A program made the translations under genes and the position numbers. 51,577 nucleotides of DNA, taken from NCBI GenBank assembly GCA_902795755.1, contig CADBMO010000058.1:1-51577 (forward strand), read 5' to 3'. The notes beneath the pieces were generated by a model. That model worked only from the letters and a program-made list of their open reading frames with translations. It had not been told where the DNA came from and searched no databases. Positions 1 to 8,201 of this stretch are shown here, one piece after another. The stretch's first letter is position 1. Each line of letters begins with the position of its first letter. Source of the DNA: an uncultured Erysipelotrichaceae bacterium. GTDB taxonomy: Bacteria; Bacillota_I; Bacilli_A; RF39; UBA660.

Positions 1-129
1 AGCTCCAGAAAAAATACTAGAATCTAAGTCATTAATTTCTATTTCAGTTTTAAAATCTTTTATTTCGGCAACATACTTAAATAAATATTTACCAAAGAAA
101 TCAAATGTTTCATCTTTTTTCTTTTCCAT
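1..129 (-). CDS. Partial unknown protein (N-terminal 43 residues)
   Basis: An ATG at 129 opens a frame that runs off the left edge. The visible part starts MEKKKDETFDFFGKYLFKYV and is charged and probably helical, with no signal peptide or membrane segment. A purine-rich GGGTGG lies about ten bases upstream, and a consensus promoter sits at 183-211, so the gene seems to be transcribed separately from the pilin-like gene before it. I do not recognise the family from this fragment. The start is well supported by the promoter and the leader; function is unknown. Confidence 0.6.
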   Translation of the reverse strand, partial: MEKKKDETFDFFGKYLFKYVAEIKDFKTEIEINDLDSSIFSGA

Positions 130-182
130 TTGCAAAACCACCCATCTTTTTATATTCTTCAAGTTTTTTTCTTGAAGATGTT

Positions 183-211
183 ATATTATCATATAAACAA
201 CATCATGTCAA
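183..211 (-). promoter_or_regulatory. Sigma-A promoter of the left-edge gene
   Basis: On the minus strand TTGACA (206-211), a 17-base spacer and TAATAT (183-188) form a near-consensus housekeeping promoter. The predicted transcript would begin near 176, inside a 7-bp inverted repeat (157-163 with 171-177, loop of seven A on the RNA), so the mRNA would start with a hairpin. That hairpin has no U-tract and is not a terminator; it may protect the 5' end. Confidence 0.65.
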
Positions 212-218
212 TAGTTTT

Positions 219-1391
219 TTATTCATTATTATCTTCACCAACACTGGTCGAAGTTGTAGTTTCTTCAACGTTATACGAAGTAGTTTCATTATCATTTGAC
301 TCTGGAACAATTTTCTTTGGAATAACATATAAATCTATAGTTCTTACGTTACCGGTATTATACTCTTTTAATTTAAACCCTGTAGTGCTTTCTATAAAAG
401 ATATCCATTGGTCATTTACATCTTTTAACGCATCACTATTTTCATCAACGTAAAGTTCAAAACCATCATACCCTTCTAAATTATCAACAGCACTTTTATA
501 TTTATCATCTATTTTAACAAAATTTACATCAATTAAACTAGAATTCCCATTATTAGATACACAAAGATAACCATTTCTATAAACACACCTATGTTCATAA
601 CCTTGAAATTCCAATTCGTTGTTATCATCATATATAAATTGGTTATTATCATCAACTTTAGGGACCCATACGATTAAAGTATAATCTTTAGGCCTAGCAA
701 CACCTTTAGAAGACTCATTACGCCTTGTACTATCCTTACACATTTCGGTAATATGTAAAGTTTTAGTCTCTTTTGTTAAAGTATTTGTTATATGGGCACA
801 ATAAAAAAGATTTATACCATTGTCTTGAGCAGGTGCTGATATTTTATTAATTAACAAATCCCCACCATCCCATATGTCGCTAACATTTCTACTTATAAGA
901 TTATTAGATGAATCGTTAAAATAACCAATTTCATATTCTTTGTTATCATCATATAATGTTTGATATTTATCACAAGCTTTTTTAGTACCTATAGTAAACG
1001 AAATTTTAATATGATATTTTTTGTTTTCGTTTTCGTATTTTTTGCATCTGCCTGTATTTTCATCTCGTGTTTTGCAAAAGTTTTTAGGCCAATAAACCGT
1101 CCCAGTACTAGTTTGAATGGTAATTTTTTTATCACAATCAACGTTGTACCAGGTATCATCATCATATTGACATATATCATAATCCTGTGATTGCCCATAT
1201 TTTATTTGATCTTTAATTAATGTTTCATAAACTACAAAAGTATTACCGTTTACTATGTCATCATTGGAGGCGCCAACTATATCAACAGCTGAATCAAAAG
1301 ATGCTAGCACTACCATAGTAAATAAGGCAAATACTAATAAAAGAGAGTATAATACTGCACTAACTGCAAAACCTTTGTTATTTATTTTCAT
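219..1391 (-). CDS. Cys-rich secreted protein with type IV pilin-like N-terminus
   Basis: 390 residues. The N-terminus MKINNKGFAVSAVLYSLLL looks like a prepilin peptidase site: a short basic leader, Gly-Phe, then a roughly 25-residue hydrophobic helix. The usual Glu at position +5 of mature pilins is absent. The rest is a soluble domain rich in Asp, Asn, Lys and Tyr with about nine cysteines, followed by a Thr/Ser-rich tail (ETTTSTS region) at the C-terminus. The start is supported by GGGGA seven bases upstream of the ATG. It is likely exported and held by its N-terminal helix or assembled in a pilus-like fibre together with the Tad genes at the other end of the window. No specific family was recognised. 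It is transcribed alone. Confidence 0.75.
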   Translation of the reverse strand: MKINNKGFAVSAVLYSLLLVFALFTMVVLASFDSAVDIVGASNDDIVNGNTFVVYETLIKDQIKYGQSQDYDICQYDDDTWYNVDCDKKITIQTSTGTVYWPKNFCKTRDENTGRCKKYENENKKYHIKISFTIGTKKACDKYQTLYDDNKEYEIGYFNDSSNNLISRNVSDIWDGGDLLINKISAPAQDNGINLFYCAHITNTLTKETKTLHITEMCKDSTRRNESSKGVARPKDYTLIVWVPKVDDNNQFIYDDNNELEFQGYEHRCVYRNGYLCVSNNGNSSLIDVNFVKIDDKYKSAVDNLEGYDGFELYVDENSDALKDVNDQWISFIESTTGFKLKEYNTGNVRTIDLYVIPKKIVPESNDNETTSYNVEETTTSTSVGEDNNE

Positions 1392-1417
1392 ATGAATCCC
1401 CTACTCTATATAAATAT

Positions 1418-1426
1418 ATGATACCA
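1418..1426 (-). promoter_or_regulatory. Possible extended -10 promoter of the pilin-like gene
   Basis: TGGTATCAT on the minus strand fits the extended -10 form TGnTATAAT with one mismatch. No good -35 is visible. It lies 27-35 bases upstream of the ATG at 1391. Confidence 0.35.
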
Positions 1427-1441
1427 TAAAAACTTATAAAA

Positions 1442-1466
1442 AACCATATTTATACTAAATATGGTT
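1442..1466 (-). terminator. Intrinsic terminator
   Basis: A perfect 11-bp inverted repeat (1442-1452 with 1456-1466, loop of three) is followed on the minus strand by a run of six T. It would end transcripts coming from the spoVID-ysxE direction, about 180 bases after the ysxE stop. Confidence 0.75.
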
Positions 1467-1491
1467 ACATTATTTTACATTTGAATATAAT
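1464..1491 (+). promoter_or_regulatory. Weak promoter for the small plus-strand ORF
   Basis: TATAAT at 1486-1491 with GTTACA at 1464-1469 and a 16-base spacer. The -35 overlaps the minus-strand terminator arm. It lies 18 bases upstream of the ORF that starts at 1509. Confidence 0.35.
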
Positions 1492-1508
1492 ATAGTAAAG
1501 GTGATTTT

Positions 1509-1694
1509 ATGTTTAATAATATGTTTGGGGGTAAATTATTTAAGTATGTAATTATTATAATAGCGTTTGCATTCATTTGCTTTTACCAAGCGATACTTGC
1601 TCTTATAATATGTACAAGATTTCATATATTTCTTCTTTTTATAAACCTAATTATCCTTTTCTTCGGTATCTTTGGGCTTATTTTTCATAAATAA
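1509..1694 (+). CDS. Possible small two-helix membrane protein
   Basis: 61 residues, almost entirely hydrophobic after a short MFNNMFGGKLFK start, with two predicted membrane helices (about residues 12-35 and 38-59) and a His-Lys C-terminus. AAGGTGA lies at ideal distance from the ATG and a TATAAT box is just upstream, which most shadow ORFs lack. Against it, the last 48 bases overlap the 3' end of the convergent ysxE-like gene and it is one of only two genes on the plus strand. No family recognised. It could be an independent small membrane protein or a toxin-like peptide; neither is shown. Confidence 0.45.
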   Translation: MFNNMFGGKLFKYVIIIIAFAFICFYQAILALIICTRFHIFLLFINLIILFFGIFGLIFHK

Positions 1695-2552
1695 ATCATT
1701 TACTTTATATAAATAATTACACAAATTATATACATCTTTGGTATTAGATATTTCAGCATCATTAAATTCTATTTTATCTGGTATATATAAAAGTGCAAAT
1801 AACAGTCTTTCTTCATCATTACTAAGTTTCATTTTTGAGTTATACTCTTTAAACAAAGCAATAAAATCAAAAGTATAATAATATTTTTTAAATAACATAA
1901 TAATATCATAAATACACATACCATCTTTAGAACTATCAAAACTTAATAGAATTTTATTTTCACCATTATTTATTTCGTGATCTAAAGATAAATTATTATG
2001 TAATAATACAAATCTTACTTTTCTATTATTACTTACGCTTTCATACCATTTTTTAATAACATTATTACTAAAATCAAGACAATTAAATATTAATGAACTA
2101 TTTCTTAATAACAAATAATTTGAAGGTGAATAATATAATTCATTTTCAATTTTATCTATTAAATTCATATAATAATCGTATGTATTCTTTATCTTAATAA
2201 TAATGTCTTCATATATTTCTTTTACTTCATCAGGTGATAATTCCTTATAATATGTTGTTTTACTATGTAATTGTATAAGTAGGTTTATTATATCTTTTAT
2301 TTTGTATTCATCTGGGTTCGTTATTGAATTTATTCTTTCATATACATATACATCATTATTATAATATGAAATATTAGGTACACTATTAAACCCCCTAGAT
2401 TTTAAATAATTATACTTTTCTATTATATTGTTTTTATTATGTTTTATGATATATGTTTTATTGCAATTTTTAAATGAAATAGAATTATTATTAAATACAA
2501 AACTATTTGAACCAGGAAAAATAGTATTTATACTAGATAATAAACTATTCAT
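1647..2552 (-). CDS. ysxE: Spore coat kinase-fold protein, YsxE/CotS-like
   Basis: 301 residues. The layout resembles the aminoglycoside phosphotransferase-like fold of CotS/YutH/YsxE: an N-terminal lobe with a strand pattern around YIIKHNKNN, a hinge-like YERINS near residue 90, and LLHNNLSLDHE near residue 180 at the place of the HGDxxxxN catalytic loop. The catalytic Asp is replaced by Asn here, so kinase activity is doubtful. Its ATG overlaps the end of the SpoVID-like gene by 8 bases and has no ribosome binding site of its own, which suggests translational coupling. In Bacillus subtilis spoVID and ysxE are adjacent in the same order. Assignment rests mainly on that context and the fold pattern. 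Confidence 0.7.
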   Translation of the reverse strand: MNSLLSSINTIFPGSNSFVFNNNSISFKNCNKTYIIKHNKNNIIEKYNYLKSRGFNSVPNISYYNNDVYVYERINSITNPDEYKIKDIINLLIQLHSKTTYYKELSPDEVKEIYEDIIIKIKNTYDYYMNLIDKIENELYYSPSNYLLLRNSSLIFNCLDFSNNVIKKWYESVSNNRKVRFVLLHNNLSLDHEINNGENKILLSFDSSKDGMCIYDIIMLFKKYYYTFDFIALFKEYNSKMKLSNDEERLLFALLYIPDKIEFNDAEISNTKDVYNLCNYLYKVNDLFMKNKPKDTEEKDN

Positions 2553-3162
2553 TAGAAGGAATAATTAATTTACTACCTAACATAATGTTTGAGGTATCAT
2601 TGTATTCTTTTATTTTTTGAGTTGTTATATCATATTTTGCAGCAACATCATCTAATGTTTCGTTATTTCTAACAATATGTATTTTATAGGTACAATAATT
2701 ATCATCCATTGACATAACATCATTAATAGGTTTTGGTATATCTAAAACAGGTTCATTTATTTGTGGATCACTTTCTATTATTTTTATTTCTTCTTTAATA
2801 ACATCACCATTTCTAGCATCATTCTCTTCTTTTTTTAAATATGTTAAATTATCAACCAATACATCTATGTTTAATTTTAAAGTGTTGTCATTAATTATTT
2901 CATAATAAAAATTATCAATATCAATAGTTACTAGATTAGCATCATATTTATCATCCAATGTAATATCAATAGGTAATTTTTCCTCAAAAGTATCTGTTGT
3001 AATACTTATTTTATTTTTTTTGTATCTTCCTGATACAATAAATTCCCCTACTATGGAATCATTATTTAATAATTCTAATTTTTTATCAAGTGAAATACTA
3101 ATTATTTCAGCGATAGAATCATCAAATATAATATTTTTTTCAAATGGAATTGTTTGTTTCAT
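2545..3162 (-). CDS. spoVID: SpoVID-like spore coat morphogenetic protein with LysM domain
   Basis: 205 residues. Residues 1-110 match the pattern of the SpoVID N-terminal domain (FEKNIIFDDSIAEIISISLD, then a beta-rich stretch containing LPIDITLDDKY). Residues about 155-203 form a LysM domain (YKIHIVRNNETLDDVAAKYD ... MLGSKLIIP). In Bacillus subtilis SpoVID helps encase the forespore with coat and also ends in LysM; that protein is much longer (575 residues) because of an acidic middle region that is nearly absent here. AAAGGAAG precedes the ATG. First gene of a two-gene operon with the ysxE-like gene, next to lon as in Bacillus. Confidence 0.8.
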   Translation of the reverse strand: MKQTIPFEKNIIFDDSIAEIISISLDKKLELLNNDSIVGEFIVSGRYKKNKISITTDTFEEKLPIDITLDDKYDANLVTIDIDNFYYEIINDNTLKLNIDVLVDNLTYLKKEENDARNGDVIKEEIKIIESDPQINEPVLDIPKPINDVMSMDDNYCTYKIHIVRNNETLDDVAAKYDITTQKIKEYNDTSNIMLGSKLIIPSNE

Positions 3163-3200
3163 AATATCTTCCTTTCATTAATATTTATGTACATAAATAA

Positions 3201-3226
3201 AAAATAGACTATTTAAAGTCTATTTT
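3201..3226 (-). terminator. lon terminator
   Basis: A 10-bp stem (3201-3210 with 3217-3226) followed on the minus strand by a T-rich stretch. The upstream arm includes the lon stop codon. Confidence 0.7.
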
Positions 3227-5550
3227 TTACTTTTAAATATATAATCAAATATTTCAGAATAGTTTGATACTAATTTAAAATCAATATTATCAACAACTTC
3301 TTTTGGAACATCTTCAATATCCTTTTCGTTATCAATAGGAATAAATATAGTTTTTATACCAGATTGATAAGCCCCCGTTGCTTTTTCCTTTAAACCACCT
3401 ATTGGTAACACTTTACCAGTTAAAGTGATTTCACCTGTCATGGCAATTGTACTATCTACCTTTTTATTAGTTAATAAACTTATTATTGCAGTAGTTAGTG
3501 CGGTACCCGCTGAAGGGCCTTCCTTTTTAACGGCAGTTTCAATAGCGTTAATATGAAGACAATTATCTTCTAATTTCGATAAATCTATCTTATATTTTTT
3601 TGCATGAGACTTTATATGACCAAGTGCTATTTGAACACTTTCTTTCATAACATCACCAAAGTTACCCGTTATTTTTATGTTATCTTTTGAAGGATACATA
3701 ACAACTTCAATTGGAAGTATATCACCTCCATATGATGTATATGCAAGGCCATTAACTACTCCTGAATCTTCCTTTGATAAAATATTATTATTTTGATACT
3801 TAATTTTACCTAAAAATTCATATAATTTTTTCTCAGTAATTTTTACCTTAATAGTATCTTTACCACTTTCCAACATTTTTTTAACGCATTTTCTAACAAT
3901 TCTATTAATAACACGTTCTAAATCACGAACTCCTGCTTCTTTAGTATAATTGTCTATTATTTTAATTATTACATCATCTTCAAATACTATGCTTTTTTCA
4001 TTTAAACCATATTCTTTTAAAGCAAGTGGTATTAAATGTTTTTTTGCAATTAACAATTTTTCATAATTAGTATAACTAGATAAATCAATTATTTCTAATC
4101 TATCTTTTAATTCTTCTGGAATATTTTCTACATAATTAGCCGTTAATATAAATAATACCTTTGATAAATCATACGCTTCTTCCACATAACTATCATAGAA
4201 TTTACTATTTTGCTCAGGGTCTAAAACCTCTAATAAAGCACTTGCAGGATCGCCTTTAATATCTTTGGTCATCTTATCTACTTCATCAATTAAGAATACT
4301 GGGTTATTAGCACCCGCTTTTTTCAAAGCGTTTATTATTCTACCTGGATTTGCTCCCATATAAGTTCTTCTATGGCCAATAATTTCAGTAGGGTCATTAA
4401 CTCCGCCAACACTTATTTTTACAAATTTTCTATTCATTGCATTCGCAATTGAAGATGCTAGTGATGTCTTACCTACCCCAGGAGGCCCAACTAAACACAT
4501 AATTGGTGCCCTGTTTGATACGCTTCTTGTTCTAACTGCCAAATACTCTATTATTCTTTCTTTAATATCTTCTAAACCATAATGTGATGCGTCTAATATT
4601 TCTTTAGCTTTCTTTAGATCACTTGAATCCTTAGTATAAGTATTCCAAGGTAAGTTTATTAATACATCTATATAATTTCTTATTATTCCCACTTCTGGAG
4701 ATGCCGATGGTGTTGATTCATATTTTTTTAACTCTCTATTTAATTTTTTAATAATACTTTTTGGAGCCTTTAGTTTATTAATCTTATTTTTTAACTCATC
4801 AACATCGTCATCTTTTGAAGAAATGTCACCTAATTCTTCTTTAATAATTCTAATTTTTTCTCTTAATATAAATTCTTTTTGTGATTTATCCAATCCCTTT
4901 TTTAAATTAGAATCTAATCTATTTTCTATCTCAAAAATATCTAATTCTTTTTGTATATCTTCAAGTAACATCATAACTCTAGTATGAGGGTTAGTAGTCA
5001 TTAAATAATCATGTTTTCTTTCAAAAGTTAACGGCATATAATTTGCAATTACATCTGCTAACTTAGAAACACTATTAATATCACTAATATTTGCTAAAAC
5101 ACTATTAGAAGCATACGAAACAGTATTAATATAATCTTCTAATTCTTGTTTTAATTTTCTAACTAAAGCAGCTTCATCTCTTGCTTCAATAGCATATTTA
5201 GTGGGTGGCTTAATAACTCCTGCAAATATATCTTCATAACCATTATATGATAAATAATCAGTTACTAAAGTTCTTTTCATGCCTTCTATAGTAATTCTTG
5301 TATTACCATTTGGAAGTGTATTTTTTTTAGTAATTTTTCCAATGATACCAAAAGATGGTAAATCTTTTATCTCAAGGCTTTCTTCTAAATAATCTCTAGG
5401 AGATACCAAAAGAACGTATCCACCATGATTATTATTTGCAACATCTATTATTTTCATGTCAAGTTCGTCGGTTAAATCTATTTTAAGTTCTGCATATGGC
5501 AAAACTATTATTCCTCTTAATAATATTACTGGTAAGTTTGTTTTTTCCAT
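3220..5550 (-). CDS. lon: ATP-dependent protease La (LonA)
   Basis: 776 residues from the ATG at 5550, which has GGGAGGG at correct spacing; a start five codons earlier has none. Order: N-terminal substrate-binding domain (about 1-190), coiled-coil, AAA+ module with Walker A GPPGVGKT and Walker B FLIDEVDK, then the C-terminal serine protease domain with the catalytic Ser in KKEGPSAGTAL and Lys in GGLKEKA. Length and motifs fit cytosolic LonA, a hexameric protease degrading unfolded and regulatory proteins. It has its own sigma-A promoter and terminator; I see no CtsR or CIRCE operator upstream. Confidence 0.97.
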   Translation of the reverse strand: MEKTNLPVILLRGIIVLPYAELKIDLTDELDMKIIDVANNNHGGYVLLVSPRDYLEESLEIKDLPSFGIIGKITKKNTLPNGNTRITIEGMKRTLVTDYLSYNGYEDIFAGVIKPPTKYAIEARDEAALVRKLKQELEDYINTVSYASNSVLANISDINSVSKLADVIANYMPLTFERKHDYLMTTNPHTRVMMLLEDIQKELDIFEIENRLDSNLKKGLDKSQKEFILREKIRIIKEELGDISSKDDDVDELKNKINKLKAPKSIIKKLNRELKKYESTPSASPEVGIIRNYIDVLINLPWNTYTKDSSDLKKAKEILDASHYGLEDIKERIIEYLAVRTRSVSNRAPIMCLVGPPGVGKTSLASSIANAMNRKFVKISVGGVNDPTEIIGHRRTYMGANPGRIINALKKAGANNPVFLIDEVDKMTKDIKGDPASALLEVLDPEQNSKFYDSYVEEAYDLSKVLFILTANYVENIPEELKDRLEIIDLSSYTNYEKLLIAKKHLIPLALKEYGLNEKSIVFEDDVIIKIIDNYTKEAGVRDLERVINRIVRKCVKKMLESGKDTIKVKITEKKLYEFLGKIKYQNNNILSKEDSGVVNGLAYTSYGGDILPIEVVMYPSKDNIKITGNFGDVMKESVQIALGHIKSHAKKYKIDLSKLEDNCLHINAIETAVKKEGPSAGTALTTAIISLLTNKKVDSTIAMTGEITLTGKVLPIGGLKEKATGAYQSGIKTIFIPIDNEKDIEDVPKEVVDNIDFKLVSNYSEIFDYIFKSKK

Positions 5551-5591
5551 ATGACCCTCCCACATAAATAGTTAAATTAATTTTACTTTTT

Positions 5592-5619
5592 ATTATAAAC
5601 TATAGGGTTTAAAAGTCAA
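5592..5619 (-). promoter_or_regulatory. lon promoter
   Basis: TTGACT (5614-5619), 16-base spacer, TATAAT (5592-5597) on the minus strand, about 40 bases before the lon start. Confidence 0.65.
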
Positions 5620-5647
5620 GTAAATCAAATGAATTTTTAATTAAAAA

Positions 5648-5665
5648 AAGACATGTTGATGCCTT
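5648..5665 (-). terminator. Terminator of the two-gene operon 5669-6767
   Basis: A 7-bp stem with one G-U pair (5648-5654 with 5659-5665), followed on the minus strand by seven T. Confidence 0.6.
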
Positions 5666-5668
5666 TAT

Positions 5669-6223
5669 TTAATTATATAATAATGGATCTTTATATAGTT
5701 GTTTAACAATACCATTATTTTTATCAGAATAAATGATTTCATCATTTAATAAAACAAGTATTTCTGTAGTTACCAAATACAATTTTATTGCGTATGATAA
5801 TGAGGTTTTTAACTCAAACAATTGCTTTTTCTTTATTAATTTGTTGCTTTCTAAATAAGTATGATATTTAACATATTCCTTAAAATAGTCTGCTATTAAT
5901 AATGCTTCACTAATTATTTTTTCATATTCAGAAGTTAGCAAAGAAAGATTAATATTAATAATAGATTGATAAATATCAAATGGCTTTTCTAAATTATGAA
6001 AATTCATTCTTTTAATACTTTCACATTCTGCAACGTTACCATTTAGATATTCTTCTCTTTTTTTCTTAAATACTAAACAACCATCTTTAAATAAATCAAT
6101 TTGATTATCAATGATATTAATGTTTTCTGATAAAGATTTTGTTTTATCTATAAGTATATCAACTTTTTTATATATAATATCTAAGATTATATTACTCATA
6201 TTCTCATAATCATTATATTTCAT
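5669..6223 (-). CDS. Unknown helical protein, second of a related pair
   Basis: 184 residues from the ATG at 6223 (MKYNDYENMSN), which has GGTGAT at proper spacing; an upstream in-frame start would lie deeper in the previous gene. Predicted all-helical and cytoplasmic with no membrane segment. It overlaps the upstream gene by 11 bases. Both proteins have nearly the same length and a common pattern: a helix, then FKK with Glu, Tyr or Phe, then an Asn-Ala/Gly-rich turn about residue 60, then long helices. I do not recognise the family. The pair sits between lon and tig and is read from one promoter. Confidence 0.75.
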   Translation of the reverse strand: MKYNDYENMSNIILDIIYKKVDILIDKTKSLSENINIIDNQIDLFKDGCLVFKKKREEYLNGNVAECESIKRMNFHNLEKPFDIYQSIININLSLLTSEYEKIISEALLIADYFKEYVKYHTYLESNKLIKKKQLFELKTSLSYAIKLYLVTTEILVLLNDEIIYSDKNNGIVKQLYKDPLLYN

Positions 6224-6767
6224 GCGTATCACCAATAATATTACTATCATCATAATAATTATGAGTACTATTACATATAAGCTTTAAATTTAATGCTATA
6301 GTATATATACCAGAATAATTATTAATTGTGTTTATATATTTTTCATTAGTATTTTCAAATTTTTTTACTAAGTCGCACACTTCATCATCTGAAAGCTTAA
6401 TAGAAAACTTTTTAATTAAAGCAGATGTTGCATTAAGTGTTTGAGTAATATTTTTACATCTATTAATTATAACTTCAACTAAAGGATCGATGACATTTGC
6501 ATTAGTCTTAATAATTTCTGAATTAAAAATTAAAGGTATTTTATTATAATCAAAAATAATGTTTTTTGTATCTACCGATTCTGCAGCATTATTAATAAAT
6601 TCTTTTTTAAAAGATAAATACTTATCTCCAGCTTCTTTTAATTTATTACAGTCATCAACTAACTTATTTAAATATTCAACTAAACCACTAAAATTCCCAT
6701 TTAGCATTATAATTTCATTATCTATTTTTGATATGATAAACGATATTTTTTCATACATATCAATCAC
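6213..6767 (-). CDS. Unknown helical protein, first of a related pair
   Basis: 184 residues, beginning MIDMYEKISFIISKIDNEI, preceded by AAGGGGTGAT. Predicted all-helical; no signal peptide, membrane helix or recognised motif. Its central part (LSFKKEFINNAAE about residue 52) resembles the corresponding part of the downstream gene, so the two are probably ancient tandem duplicates. Transcribed from a clear sigma-A promoter just upstream and translationally coupled to its neighbour. Function unknown. Confidence 0.75.
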   Translation of the reverse strand: MIDMYEKISFIISKIDNEIIMLNGNFSGLVEYLNKLVDDCNKLKEAGDKYLSFKKEFINNAAESVDTKNIIFDYNKIPLIFNSEIIKTNANVIDPLVEVIINRCKNITQTLNATSALIKKFSIKLSDDEVCDLVKKFENTNEKYINTINNYSGIYTIALNLKLICNSTHNYYDDSNIIGDTHEI

Positions 6768-6785
6768 CCCTTAAATTTGCAACAT

Positions 6786-6814
6786 ATAATAGCATATGTT
6801 GTTTTTAAAGTCAA
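6786..6814 (-). promoter_or_regulatory. Promoter of the 5669-6767 operon
   Basis: TTGACT (6809-6814), 17-base spacer, TATTAT (6786-6791). An inverted repeat AACATAT / ATATGTT (6781-6787 and 6794-6800) spans the -10, which could be an operator or simply chance in AT-rich DNA. Confidence 0.6.
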
Positions 6815-6818
6815 TAAA

Positions 6819-6840
6819 AAAGAAGTATTACTACTTCTTT
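6819..6840 (-). terminator. tig terminator
   Basis: 9-bp stem (6819-6827 with 6832-6840, loop TTAC), T-rich downstream on the minus strand. The stop codon of tig lies inside it. Confidence 0.65.
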
Positions 6841-8096
6841 AATAATTCAATTACTTTTTCAACTTTAACATCAAATTTTAACATTTCTAATCCACCAAAT
6901 GCTTTGATGTATTCTTCTTTATCAAGTCCGTGTTTCTTTGAGTTTTCTTCTGCTTTTTTCTCTGCTTCTTTATCAGTTGCAGTTATTTTTTCTTTATCAA
7001 TTATTTCTTCAATAACAAATCTTAGTTTTACTCTTTTTTCTGCTTCAGGATGCATTTGTGCTTCTAAAGCTTCAGCATTTGAGTTTGTAAATTGATAAAA
7101 TTGTTCTAAGGTAATTCCTTGCATTTTTAATCTTTCTTCGTATTCATGCATCATTCTATGAATTTCTTCATGAATAAGTTCATGAGGTATTTCAACGGTT
7201 GTTTGTTTTAATAATTCATCAAATAACGCATCAATATATTTATTATCAGCATCATATTCTCTTTGTTCTTTTAATGAATCTTTTATTGTTTTTTTAAACT
7301 CATCTACAGTTTTAACACCTTCCAAACCTAAATCTAGGAAGAATTCTTCATTTAATTCAGGATATACTTTAGTCTTAACTTCTTTAATAGTTACTTTGAA
7401 AACTACTTTCTTACCTTTTAAATCATCTTCAAAATAATCTTTTGGGAATGTTAAGTCAATATCTTTACTATCACCTTTTTTTAGTCCAATTAAAGCTTCT
7501 TCAAAGCCTGGTATAAATGATCCTGAACCAATTTCTAAAGAATAGTTTTCAGCTTTACCACCATCAAATGGTTTACCATCTTTAAAGCCTTCATAATCTA
7601 TTACGGCAACATCACCATTTTCAATCTTACCATCTTTTACCTCAAGGTCTGCATATTGTTTTTTTGCTTTTTCTATTTCTTCTTCAACATCTTTAGCTGT
7701 TACTTTAACAGTTTCTTTTTTTACACCTAGATTAGTATATTTTTTTATTTTTACTTCTGGTCTTGAAGTAAAAACAAATTTATAAGTAACGCTTTCTAAA
7801 TCAACTTTATCTATTGCAACAGAAGGTTGCATAATAGGTTCTCCCTTAAACTTTTCTAGTGCTTTTTTATATGCTTCATCTGCAGCCATATCAACTGCAT
7901 CTGGTAATAGAGCTTGTTTACCATATTTTCTTTCAAAAATCTCTCTAGGTACTTTTCCTTGCCTAAAACCATCTATTTTTACATTTTTAACAGCTTTATT
8001 AAAAGCTTTATCTAAAAATCCTTTCCAATCATCACCATCTATGGTAACTACTATTTCATGAATATTTTTTGCTTTCTTTTCTTTTTTTTCTGCCAT
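6831..8096 (-). CDS. tig: Trigger factor, ribosome-associated chaperone and prolyl isomerase
   Basis: 421 residues. The N-terminal ribosome-binding domain carries the signature region FRQGKVPREIFERKYG (about residue 44). An FKBP-type PPIase domain follows (about 160-245; GDVAVIDYEGFKDGKPFDGG and PGFEEALIGLKKGD), then the helical C-terminal substrate-binding domain. Length is typical. AGGAGG precedes the ATG. It has its own promoter and terminator. It binds nascent chains at the ribosome exit tunnel. Confidence 0.97.
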   Translation of the reverse strand: MAEKKEKKAKNIHEIVVTIDGDDWKGFLDKAFNKAVKNVKIDGFRQGKVPREIFERKYGKQALLPDAVDMAADEAYKKALEKFKGEPIMQPSVAIDKVDLESVTYKFVFTSRPEVKIKKYTNLGVKKETVKVTAKDVEEEIEKAKKQYADLEVKDGKIENGDVAVIDYEGFKDGKPFDGGKAENYSLEIGSGSFIPGFEEALIGLKKGDSKDIDLTFPKDYFEDDLKGKKVVFKVTIKEVKTKVYPELNEEFFLDLGLEGVKTVDEFKKTIKDSLKEQREYDADNKYIDALFDELLKQTTVEIPHELIHEEIHRMMHEYEERLKMQGITLEQFYQFTNSNAEALEAQMHPEAEKRVKLRFVIEEIIDKEKITATDKEAEKKAEENSKKHGLDKEEYIKAFGGLEMLKFDVKVEKVIELLKK

Positions 8097-8120
8097 TATT
8101 TTTCCTCCTAAGTCTTAAGT

Positions 8121-8149
8121 ATTATAACTTATTTATAAATCAAGTTCAA
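8121..8149 (-). promoter_or_regulatory. tig promoter
   Basis: TTGAAC (8144-8149), 17-base spacer, TATAAT (8121-8126) on the minus strand. Confidence 0.7.
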
Positions 8150-8173
8150 GTCTTTATTAAGAAAGTATTAACA

Positions 8174-8201
8174 AAATAGACAATCTATTGATTGCCTATT
8201 T
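8174..8201 (-). terminator. Terminator of the M23/SGNH gene
   Basis: 12-bp stem with one G-U pair (8174-8185 with 8190-8201, loop of four), overlapping the stop codon at 8196. The following T-tract is short and broken. Confidence 0.6.

Noticed and set aside
157..177. Hairpin near the left edge as a terminator of the pilin-like gene
   Set aside because: No T-tract follows on the minus strand and it lies at the predicted transcript start of the next gene, so it reads better as a 5' leader hairpin.
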